Positions 46,412 through 57,235 of a stretch of DNA of 64,000 nt are shown here, one piece after another. A program made the translations under genes and the position numbers. How positions within the stretch are numbered: position 1 is the stretch's first letter; every line of letters starts with the position of its first letter. The DNA is taken from assembly GCA_030549775.1 (NCBI GenBank), contig CM060174.1, forward strand, positions 94,752,132 through 94,816,131, written 5' to 3'. This DNA comes from Tamarix chinensis (lineage: Eukaryota; Streptophyta; Magnoliopsida; Caryophyllales; Tamaricaceae). The notes beneath the pieces are model-generated. The model was not told the DNA's origin, did no database searches, and worked only from the letters and a program-made list of their open reading frames with translations.

Positions 46412-49389
46412 GTAGGAGATGATACCCTTGATTATTTTGATGTGTATGATGAGTTGGGTGGGGTAGAGTGATGACCTGATGTACCTGGCGTAGGGTTCAA
46501 GAGGGTGTTCTCCGAACTTCTTGTTTTCTATTTTTCTTACCGTTTTTACTTCCCCATAGTGGGTGTTGTTTGTACCTTATTTCAGTTTTGTATTAACCAT
46601 GGCATTTGCGTGATCTAGTTTTATTTATGAATGTTGAAATAGTATGGTTTTTATTGATCATTCATGTTAACAATTTTTGTACCTTTAGCCTTGTAGTTAG
46701 TATAAGATGGCTTAGAATCAACCTTATACTGATCACGACGGTGGCACCCCCCTATTTTTAGTGCATGGTTTTCCACAACAAACAAAAAATTGCAAATATA
46801 AATTTTAGGGTGTTACACCCTTCCTTAGCTTCAACCATTTTAGCCGTTCCCACCCCTAGCACCGATCATCCCTACCAAAGACACCCCTAGCAAAGGCCTA
46901 AGTCACTATTGCTTCTCCTCTCTTTCTTGGCATACATCCACCGATCATTATCCCTTTTTTGCGTGAGTTTTAGTTAACTTCCTTTTCTTTGCTTCAATTA
47001 GTTAGTAATCCTTGAGTTGTTTTAGTAGTTTTGGGTTATTGTTATGTAATATTAAATGATAATACATATGTAGTTGGGTGTTAAATTCCTAGGTAATTAT
47101 TGAGAATATTGGAGAAGACTTTTGTGTGAGTTTGGATTAAGTAAATCCAATCACTCATAATACAGTATAGTTTATGTGCGAGCATGATATGATTGTTTAG
47201 ACTTAGAATCATGCTAGGGTTTTATACTTGTCAAGTATTATGGTATGCATGATAAAATGATAACATGTTGAATGAATGACGCGTACAATTGTCGAAAGTT
47301 AAGCTACATGCAAGATAATATGTTATATGATTTACATATGCATGTCTAGGGTTTTGTTAGGATTTTCATCCTTGTCAAGTTACGATTCGAATGATATGCT
47401 AGTTACTATGATTTCAATTCACATAACCTAGAGTTCGAGATATATCCTTACACGTACCATAATGATAATTTTCCTATTTAAATGTTATATTTTTCTTTAA
47501 ATACGTACGTACATGCTACATGGAAAATGTGATACGTGAGGGTTATATGATTAGGGTTTTATGGGCATAACCCAATAAATACATGAAAAATGAAAATATA
47601 GTTAATCTTTAAAATGTAAATATTATCTATGTGCTAAAATAATGTAAAATATAGTCTTTTAGCCCTTTCATGGCAAATTTATAATAATAAAAATGTTTGG
47701 TACTGAAATAAATAAAATGATGAAACTAGGGTTTTGAATGGCATTTTGGTAATTTTGACATAATGTATTCGTTATGAATAATTGAATGTTAAGATGGCCT
47801 TAGAATTTTGATAGGTTAATCTTAATGATGAATAGGCTTAACATAAACCGATTACCTTAGGGTTTATTGGAAATAAAAGGGAGAATGGTTAAGTATGAAA
47901 ATGGAAATTGTTATATAGTATGTGATATATGTGATCATCTCATAAAATATTAATACTTAAAGTGAAAGACATTGAGTTAGAAATGATTTCTGTAATACCC
48001 CATATTTTTAAAATCCAGATTTATTAAGTTTAATGATTTTATTAGCGTAATTTAATATAAATGATTAATTATTTTAATTTCGATTCGTTTTATGGATTTA
48101 TCGACAATTCGAATTCATATTTGAATTTAATTAATCGTTTTCGTTGCAAACCATTCTAGATAAATTCGTTCACGATAATGATTTCATTATATTCTTATGA
48201 ATTCAATTTTCGGTTAAAAATATGTATTCCCGTTCTTTCTTATATTTTTATTTTTAATATTTTAGACCTGTTTTCAATTATAACTTTGTTGTGTAATTTT
48301 AACTTTATGTTGGAGTTATATTTCATTAACAAAATATATTATTCAAATTATGGAAATTCTATTTAAGTAATTAAATTTATTTTAATAATTTTATTCATAG
48401 AAAATATTTTCGACTTTAAATTTATTTATTTTTGGAAATCATTAATACTTTCTGAAAGTTTTAAATTAAAAAGGCTTTTAGGAAATTATTTATGAATTTC
48501 TTTCCGAAATTAATTTTCTCCTGTTTTACGTTTTTTAGTTTACGGAAAATCAATTTTGGAAATTGTTTAAATTGGTCTCGGTTTATTGGAATTTGACTTA
48601 AATATTTTATTATATAATTTTAAATAATTTGTCAAGGTCTTATAATATACTTTCGTAGATAATATAAATGTTTACATTCGTTGTTAAATTCTTCAAAAAA
48701 AAAATGTTTCCGAAATTTTGTATATTGTTCTTTTATTTATTTTAAGCTTTCGGAAACTTACGAAATAATTTTCGTTTAATAAATTTTAGAAAAATTCTTT
48801 CAATAATAATTTTTAAACTTTTATTATTTTATTTTATGCGTATTTGTATATTAAAAAAAAACGTCAGGACCCCCGACACCCCCTCTTCTTTTCCTTTTCC
48901 CTTATCTTTCCCTTTTCCCCGACTCCCTGTCCCTGTCCCTGTCCCGCAACCCTAACCCTTAGCCGACCTCTCTCGCCTCTCTCCTTCTCCCCAGCCCCTC
49001 CCTCCTCCTTCGCCGGCCACGATCGACCACCGCTGGCAACGCTGTGCAACAGCCGGCAGCAGCGGCCGAAGGAGCAGCAGCAGCCAAACCAGCGGCAGTA
49101 CAGCAGCAGCAACGCGCAGGTCGTGCCGTCGCCGCTGGTCACCGTCGACGCCTACTGACCACCGGCGAGCTGTCCCTGTTCCCCGACGAAGCTCCCTCGG
49201 CCTTCCTTTGCCTCGATTTGTTGGTTTTTGTGTGGTATAATTTTCTAAAAAACCCTAATATATATTTGATTAATTGAGTATGATTTAGCTTACGATAAGC
49301 TAAATTAGTTGTTTGATTATGTATATATGTGCTGTAAGAATGATTTGGATGGGTTAATTGTATGGTTATGTTGAGATTTTGGAAAATTT

Positions 49390-50600
49390 TGATTTTTGGC
49401 CGGGTTATGCCCAAATTTTTCGGATTCGTTTGATCTAGCGATTTCGGGTAAATTGATTATACAATATGTTTTAAAATGTATCTAATTTCATGTTGGAACC
49501 GTCAATTTGAGAAATTTATGCAGGTTATATCGAAATTTGATTCCTAGGTCAAATTTTGGGTGTAGTGAAATTGGGTCGTATAATTGAGCCGTCCTACTCA
49601 ATTGATTTTATTATATCGTTTAAAATATATTTAATTTTATATGGAAGTATTGATTTGGGAAAATTGTACGTAATTGATCGGAATTGGATTTTTAGGTCAA
49701 AACTCCCGCGGGTTTAAATTGGATTGTGTAATCAGGTTATTTTATTTAATTGACTATATAAACTACATTAGAATATGTTTAATTACATTTCCGAACCATC
49801 AATTTATATGTTTTGGTAAGAATTGATTGGATTTGCGTTCCGGGCTCAAAAACCCTAATTGTGCTAAATTAGATATTTCTATTATCGGTTTTGATCAATT
49901 GATTATTTGATATGTTATAAAATGTGTTTAATTGCATTTCTAAACATTCAATTTGATTAAATTTATAGAATTTTATCGAATCGTATTTTCGGGCCTAAAA
50001 CCCTAGATTTTAAGCGAGATTATGAAATTGGTTATTTGTATAGTTGTTTCGCTAAAATTAAATTTATAAAAGTAGTTGAAATGATCTTAATTGTATTCTA
50101 ATACCTTTAATTAGAATTAATTGATTTGAATTACCTGAGTTTATGTCGTGGGCTTTAAAACCCTAATTTAAAAATCGATCATCTGGAATTGATTAATCGG
50201 AAGATTGTTTTGTTGAAATTGATTATCTATATTTATCTAAAATTGGTTTAATTGTGTTTTAAAACTATCAATTTGAGGTAATCGAAGTGATTTGGCCGAT
50301 TCGTGGTGTAGGCAGTAAAAACCCTAATCTTCGGGGATGATTTTATAAAATTAATTTTGCTATGCGTCTTTTATCTAATCGATTTCTATCTTTGGGTTTT
50401 AAATCATTTAAATTATGTTTTAATCTAATCGGTTTGGATTGGTTCTATGTAAATGGTTGGTTTACCTATTTGGTTGTAAAACCTAATGAATAAGTTATCT
50501 TCGATAAATTAACTTATAATCGATTATCTTTCTTGGGCTTTCCAAATTAATTTGAAATGTCCTAAGTGTATTTTTATTAATCCGTTTTGATTTATATTTA
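49390..50600 (+). repeat. Tandem array of LTR J, period 149-161 bp
   Basis: The phrase TTCGGGCCTAAAACCCTA (with variants) recurs near 49408, 49541, 49690, 49838, 49987, 50147, 50308 and 50471. The early steps are about 149 bp and the later ones 158-161 bp. Between these anchors, TGTTTAATTGCATTTC and AACCATCAATTTGA phrases repeat in register. About eight diverged copies. Confidence 0.8.
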
Positions 50601-51125
50601 ATCTTAAATCTTAATAGAGCTATGCTTTTAAGTCCTAAGTTTTGGACACGTTTTCCGAGAAAAATAGTTTATGTCTCTTTGTATCGATTAAATTATAATA
50701 GTTGAAATTATCGATCGATAGGATAGTATCTAACTTAGTTTTCGATGTCTATCGATGATCTAGGAAAGCTTTATTGTGGATCCTCGAACTAGTTATCTCT
50801 CTCTCCCTCTTATCTCACTTAGCTAGCTTCGGATCCAGGTAAGTCTCTACTTACCTCTACTTATGGGTGTTTAGTAAGGATGTGGCTAAGGTCCCTACAT
50901 GTTATGTGACTTGCATGCCTTGGATGCTTTATATTTCATGCTATATTATGTATCGTATGATTCTCCTTAACTTGTCTTATGTGTAGCACAGCTTGGAGTT
51001 GAGGTATGTTCTGTATGTGTCCTTTTGACGTGAATATGACATGTATATGTGACAATTGTGATGTGATATGGTATGGCCCTCTAGGTCAGGCATGGCTAGG
51101 GCGGAATTTGTTGAATAAGATATGA

Positions 51126-51515
51126 TAAAATACTAATCATGTAAAGTGAAAGAGTACTGAGTTGGGGCCAGCCGATCCACCGGTAAGTAATAGTGGTGTG
51201 GACTTCGTCCCACAAGTGACCAATCCACCGGCAAATAATAGTGGTGTGGACTTCGTCCCGCAAGTGACCGGCCCACCGGCAATAATAGTGGGGGATCCCG
51301 AGCTTAGTAAACCAAACCCTAATTGGTTAATACACGTAAACGATACTAAGTACTTATAGTGGAACACCATGAGAGTCGGGGCCAGTCCGATCCACCGACA
51401 TAAAATAGTGGTTAGGTGCGTTCTGCCCTATAAGTGACCGATCCACCGGCTATAATAGTGGTTAGGTGCGTTTTGCCCTATAAGTGACCGATCCATCGGC
51501 TATAATAGTGGGGTT
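51126..51515 (+). repeat. CCACCGG array of LTR J
   Basis: A clean example: two blocks of three units of about 52 bp. Block one uses GTGTGGACTTCGTCCCRCAAGT linkers and block two GTTAGGTGCGTTYTGCCCTATA linkers. Headers are ATACTAATCATGTAAAGT and GATACTAAGTACTTATAGTG. Ends are GTGGGGGATCCCGA and GTGGGGTTCCCGT. Confidence 0.93.
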
Positions 51516-54500
51516 CCCGTACTTGCATGGATTAATGGAGATTATGATGTGAATCAATTATAATTACCAGAGATCTAAAAGAATAAGTCCATCTGGATCG
51601 CAGCTGGCTTTTATTATCTATATTACTACATGTGGCTTATGTGATTGTGGCTATGTGACGAGTTGTCAAGAATATGGATTAATCCTACTTGAGGCACATG
51701 AGTCACTTTACATTTTGGTCATATCACCCTTATATGTTTGAACAGGTTGTTACATATGTTTCACAAGTTATTATATGTGTTTGGTAGGACTTGTAATGTG
51801 GGTTTGAGTATGCGTAATAATGTATCAACGTATTGTATCATGATTTAATATGCACTTGATGTATAGTTACGTATCTCCCATAAAATAGGGTAGTGTAACT
51901 TACTCAGTATTGGACCCGTACTGATACTACCTTGGTTGAATGGGTCCTGTGATGATCCACTGATGGTGGGGAGGAGACCTCTTGTGTAGGTTTAAGATTA
52001 GATACTGTTTTGGGGTGGAAGGCCTAACTTGAGTGAGTAGGCAATCCGGATATTGATCCTTCGGGATTTGTTTTATTAAACTGTATTCATCTTTGGAAGT
52101 TAGAAGTGTTGTATTTAAATTTCCAAGGGCTTTGTAATTGATTTTTAATTTCTCGTACTCTGTAATCATCTAACATGAGATAGACGGATGACATTTATCT
52201 CGCGTTAGATGTGGCAGTAACATTTCCCAAATTCTCTCCTAACTTCCTCTTTACTCTTTCAATTTTTTTTTCAGGAGTGAAATTTGGGGGTGTTACAATT
52301 TCTCTTTAGGATTGTCTACCCTAGAGATGAGGTGTTATCCCTCGTTTGTTTTGGTTTGCTAGTGCGTCGTTATGCCTCAGTAAGGCCTTATTCTACTTTA
52401 CAGGTAACCTACGAGCCCTATAGGAAGTATCGATACTTAAGTACTAGGTGACCGAGGTGGAGGATATTGTGTTACTTTTGTGCGCCGGTATGACCAGATG
52501 TACCGCTGTGTTTTTGGATTTGAGAGTAAGGGTATTACGCCGCCTTTGGGTGCCAATATAATCGGGTGTGCCTTAGCATCCCTAGGTTGATTGCAGCCTC
52601 CTCGAATAATGTAAAATGGAAGTACCTACTGTGTAAAATAATAATAAAAAGGAATTATTTAGATGTGTTGATTCGATAGCTGTCTTAGTGTCCTACCTTG
52701 GTGTTGTTTTGGATTAGTTGGCTTGATAGTTGCCTCAGTTCCCTAACTTGGTATTAGGAATCTCTTTAACTAATCTGATATGTCTATAGTACATTGAGAT
52801 GATGTGAAGTGAGCTAGTATATTTTGTTATTGAGCTTAAGACTTGATGTCATTTATATTATTCCATAATTGTTACATGTGGTTATGGACCTATGGTACAT
52901 GCTTTATGCTCCAGTATGATTTCATATCATTGTGTGGGTATGTGCAATGTGGGTATGCTAACTCATGTGAAGTATTGTGATTTAATCAGTACAACAAATT
53001 CATATTGATACTACCTTTACATATGAATACGTGAAGGGTATAAGGTGCCTTTGGGAATACTATAGGGATAATAAATAAAGTCATTGGAAAGAGATCCCAA
53101 ATTAAAAATGGGATTTGGGGTATAAGAGATAGTACAAATTAGTGTTGTACTTTCAACCACCTATTTTTGAAGTAATTGGTTTTCTACGGACTCTTATACC
53201 CCTTGGTATCTTGATCTTCCATTGTTGTACTAAGTATATTACCCATACCTTTTGTTTATATAATGTCTCATATTTCCATTGATTTACTTTAGTTATGGTT
53301 TGTTTTAGACTTAGTACTTAACACAAGAAATATGAGGGAACCAGACTTATGCTAAATATGGCGGTAACATCCAGTGAATTAGTAATTATCACTTTCGTAA
53401 AATAAAATTTTAAATAGTAAATTTGGGGTGTTACATCTTTCACTTATCTCCTATGCACACCTCTAGAATCATTGCTTTAATTTTCAAACTGTCTCTGCTC
53501 AAATAGGAGATTCCTTCCCATGCTTATCTTCTATTACCATTCTTATGTTCGATATTATTTGGACGAATTGAACTTGCATTTTCTAGAAAACCACTATTTC
53601 AGCTCTGGAATGGAAGTTAACCTATATTTGATAAATTCACCTGTTCAAATCATATTTGAATGGTAAAGTAAGGGTTTTTGATCATTTTCATAACCCCACT
53701 CATCTTTGAACCGATTTATTGGCTATAAATAACCCAAATCACCTCTTCTTCTCACTTTTCTTTCAACCTCTAAAATATCTCAACTCTCTAACACTTATGT
53801 TCTTTCCTCTTCACTTTGATCTTGCTTTTGAGTTCTTTCCACTCTTCTGATAATTTCTCTAGCTCATTCTTATTTTATCTTTAAGTGATGGAGGTTTATA
53901 TTTATAGGAATTTGAGCTTCACTTAGCAAAATATTCCTCTGTTTTTCTTTTAGGTTAAGTAAGCCTATTTTTTTCCTTCTAATTTGAGTTTTGAGTTGTG
54001 AAAAGATTTAATGAATTTTGAAGTTTTAACTTTTTGTTTTAAAGGTTTTGGAAGTTGAGAACCTTCCGGCTTGAGTTTTCCTCATAAGTGAAAAATTTTG
54101 TTAAAGCATCATGCAAGTCATTCTTACGTCTAAAATTTTGTTTGAATAAACATGTAATGTGGTGTATTCTATGAAGTTTTAATTTTATAGGTCTGCATGA
54201 AATTATGGATTTAGATTGACTCATCATGAATTATTTTTGAATTCTAAGAAAAATGAAAAATTAATGGTTTTAGAGGAAATAGAGTTGGTTTGCTTGAATA
54301 TGAAGCATGATTCAGTTTATGAGCTGGTAAAATATTGGCATGATGCTATGATATATTTGGGGTTGGATTTGGTAGGATTTTATATTGTGATTCACATGGA
54401 AAGTTTTTATTTTGTACTATTTATGTAACACCTCAAATTTTACTACTGAATTTTTTTGATTTATAGCAGAAGCAAATAAGCAAAATATTGGGTGTTTATC

Positions 54501-55062
54501 ATCGTAATTGACCTAAGTCTTGTTTTCCAAACTATAATTACATCAATAACAAGGCTAAAACCATATATAATAAAGTAAGGTAATTAGAAATGCAAGAAAC
54601 TTTTATAAATACTAGTACATGTTTGGAGATTAACTTTGGGTTACAATAATAGAATACAAATTATGGGATATCATGGATCAAATAGTCCAAAAAGGTATCT
54701 GTAACACCCCTAAAATTCACTACTGAAAAATTTCGTCAATTAAAAGAAATTTAGCAGAAGCAGATTAATAAACCGTAAACTTTGGGAATATTACTGCCAC
54801 ACTTAGTACCAGACCGGTTCACTCCTACCGTTCCAGTACCAAGTGCTAAGGCTAAAAGAGTAAAACACAATTTACTGGAAACGCAAGCATATATAAATCA
54901 GAGTAGCGTGGTAAATAATTTATCAGAGTAAAATCCACCAGTGGTGGTTACAAAACAACAAATATATTGAATTTATGAATTTTAAAGAGAAATTAAAATC
55001 TTAACAAGTCCGGATAGTTCCTTACGCTCATTTCCGAGGCCCACTTGAAAGCACTGAACAAG

Positions 55063-55140
55063 ACCTGAAAGGAGCACTGCCCATTGAATAGGCAGGGGCC
55101 CCACGAAGGGAACCCTTCAGTACTATGGTACTGAGTAACC
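55063..55140 (-). ncRNA. Hairpin region of LTR K
   Basis: In LTR sense: CAGTAC-CATA-GTACTG (55118-55133, 6 bp), the palindrome AAGGGTTCCCTT, GGGGCCCC, and CTGCC-TATTCAATG-GGCAG (55077-55095, 5 bp). The acceptor-like site follows about 12 bases later. Confidence 0.5.
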
Positions 55141-55431
55141 CTTTAAAAACACACTTAAAAACAAGCACGTAATGTAACACATGAAATACTATCATATACG
55201 TACACAACATTAGGTAAAAACGTGATATTTAGATTCATATATTCACCCATCCAACAAGTCAATCAGATATTAATAGCGTATCCGTGACCTTCACTTTCGT
55301 ACATTCACATACTTATCCACTCAATCCAATATTAATAGGCTATAATTATCAATCGATACTTTTTGATCCTTAAGGCTATTAGTCTAACATTAATCAATCA
55401 TCTCGGATTATACAAGTCCCTGTGAGTGCGA

Positions 55432-55800
55432 GAACCCCACTATTATAGCCGTTGGAACGGTCGCGAGGGTACAAGCCCTGCCACTATTTTAGTCGGTGGA
55501 ACGGTCGCAAGGGTAACATATCCTACCACTATTATTTGCCGGTGGACCGGTCTGGTCCCGACTCACAAGGTGTTTCACTGTAAGTAATTAGTATGTTTCC
55601 CGTGTCTTATCGCTTTTACATTTGGTTTGTTGAGTACGGAATCCCCCACTATTATAGCCAGTGGAACGGTCATGAGGGCACATGCCCTGCCACTATTTTA
55701 GCCGGTGGAACGGTTGCGAGGGTAAAATACCTTGCCACTATTATTCGTCGGTAGACTGGTCTGGGTCTGGCTCAACATCTTTCTCTGTAAGTGATTAGTG
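55432..55800 (-). repeat. CCACCGG array of LTR K
   Basis: Seen on the plus strand as CCACTATTATAGCC(G/A)(G/T)TGGAACGG units with CGCGAGGGTA(C)AAGCCCTG linkers, in two blocks of three. The headers CACTGTAAGTAATTAGTA and CTGTAAGTGATTAGTGTC are the reverse of those in F and J. Confidence 0.92.
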
Positions 55801-56149
55801 TCTTAATGTACATTATTCGAAGGTATTTCACCTTTGACATGCATGGCTAAAGGGTCGCATCACATCACATCATGACTTATAACATATCCGTACCATCACA
55901 TACTAAATGAGGACACATATACACGTCTCGGTTCCAAGCCACGCCACACACATGAAACAGTTAAGATAATAGCATGTAAAACACGACACATAAATTATAT
56001 AGGACATCCAAGGCACATAGGACACATGGCACACATTCGGCCTTAGCTATACCCTTACTCGGTTTAGGTTACTGAACTTTCTTCCACATATATATTAGGC
56101 CACTAAATTCCCCTTTATAATTGTCATACTTAACACATTTCCCATTTAG

Positions 56150-57235
56150 TTGGTTAGGTTACTAGTTTGCCCTTTTTCCTTTACTAGTAATTAATAGATT
56201 ACCCCGTAGTTGATCAAATTACCAACTTACCCCTTCTCGTTATCCTAATTACCAAATTACCCCTTTATTCAATTACCAACCACCCATCTTCATTGTCAAA
56301 ACTACCAAGTTACCCTCAGATTGGTTAAACTACTGAGTTACCCTTTTATACGATCATAATTACCAAACTACCCTTCTCCGTTATCAAATTTACCAAATTA
56401 CCCTTTAGTTATTTAATTTACCAAATAGCTCTTCTTAATTGTCATAATTACCAAACTACCCTTCACATTTATCAAAATTGCTAAAATACCCTCTAGTCGA
56501 TTAAATTACCAAATTATCCCTCATATTTATCATATTTACCATTTTACCCTTCTCCATTACTAAATTATCATATTACACTTTTGTTATTATTATTTTACCC
56601 TTCTCAATTATTATAATTACCAATTTAATCCCTTCCGGTTTCCTCTTTTACTCCTTTGATATACAAAATTACCGTTTTACCCCTTTACCTTCAAATTTAC
56701 CATTTTACCCCTCAACTCCCAAAAATTACCATATCGCCCTTTTACTTATAAAATTTCCATTTATCCTTAATTATAAAATCACTATCTTACCTCTTTTAAT
56801 TTCTAAATTACCATTCTGCCCTTCAATCACAAAATTACCATTTTTTCCTTTAATCATAAAATTACTATTTTGCCTTTAATTACAAAATTACAATTTTATC
56901 CTTTTATTATAAATTACCACATTACGCTTTTATTACAAATTACTGATTTGCCCTTTTATTACAAACTTACCAATTTACCATTTAATTATAAAATTAAAAA
57001 ATTGCCCTTTTTTTACAAATTACCAAATTTTCCCCTTTAATTATGAAAATTACCATTTTGACTTTTATTCATAAAATTACCATTTTACCCCCGAAAATTA
57101 CCATTTTAACCCTCTTACTTCCAAAATCACCATTTTATCCTTTTATTAATAAATTTACTATTTTACCCTTACCTCCAAAATTACCATAATACCCTTTTTA
57201 ATTAAGAATTACCTTTTTTCCCTTAGTACACCACT
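56150..57235 (-). repeat. AAATTACCATTTTACCC array of LTR K, about 38 units
   Basis: On the plus strand, units of 24-31 bp follow the plan AAAATTACCATTTTACCCCT-TTAAT. The period is about 30 at the left and shortens to about 27 at the right. Units are diverged but stay in register for 1.1 kb. The reverse-complement core GGTAAAATGGTAATTTT resembles the phrase in the 146-bp array of LTR A. Confidence 0.88.

Larger units (their letters stand above)
42789..46817 (+). mobile_element. Solo LTR I (4.03 kb)
   Basis: It starts CGTAATACTCCAAAACCC (TG changed to CG) and ends ATTTTAGGGTGTTACA. The flanks CCATT and CCCTT match at 4 of 5 bases. It contains (AAT)n (42884-42931), TATAAATA at 43675, a C/T-rich leader (43110-44260), donor-like CTATTAG|GTAAGGATATGG (44471), a CCACCGG array (45643-46173), hairpins, acceptor-like TATGCAG|GT (46411) and the tail. 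From 44461 it is collinear with LTR A. Confidence 0.88.
47991..52297 (+). mobile_element. Solo LTR J (4.31 kb) with ATTTC target duplication
   Basis: It starts TGTAATACCCCATATTTTTA and ends AAATTTGGGGGTGTTACA. Both flanks are ATTTC (47986-47990 and 52298-52302). Inside: an AT-rich start, a short C/G-rich leader (48860-49215), a tandem array (49390-50600), donor AG|GTAAGT at 50839, a CCACCGG array (51126-51515), a CAGTAT...GTACTG stem (51905-51923) and acceptor-like TTGTGTAG|GT at 51989. Small Gln- or Cys-rich frames around 48864-49277 are composition artefacts. Confidence 0.93.
41963..53435 (+). mobile_element. Solo LTR H, interrupted by LTRs I and J
   Basis: It starts TGTAATACCCCATTTTTTAA and ends GTAAATTTGGGGTGTTACA. 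Both flanks are TCTTT (41958-41962 and 53436-53440), a perfect target duplication that spans 11.5 kb. Removing I and J leaves about 3.1 kb, a normal size for this family. Its C/T-rich leader is split by I (42240-42788 and 46818-46960). Its 3' end at 53300-53435 shows the family tail (TTAGTACTTAAC, GGCGGTAACATCC). Confidence 0.85.
41513..54423 (+). mobile_element. LTR G, interrupted by LTR H; truncated on the right by L
   Basis: It starts TGTAATACTCCATATTTTTG inside LTR E. After H (41963-53435 plus the duplicated TCTTT) it continues with pyrimidine-rich sequence, TATAAATA at 53724 and a T-rich leader to 54423, where minus-oriented LTR L begins. A 70-codon frame at 54216-54428 runs across the junction and is not a gene. 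The 3' part of G is not found in the window. Confidence 0.65.

Noticed and set aside
54216..54428. A 70-codon frame with ordinary composition
   Set aside because: It runs from LTR G across the junction into LTR L (54424), so it cannot be an evolved gene.
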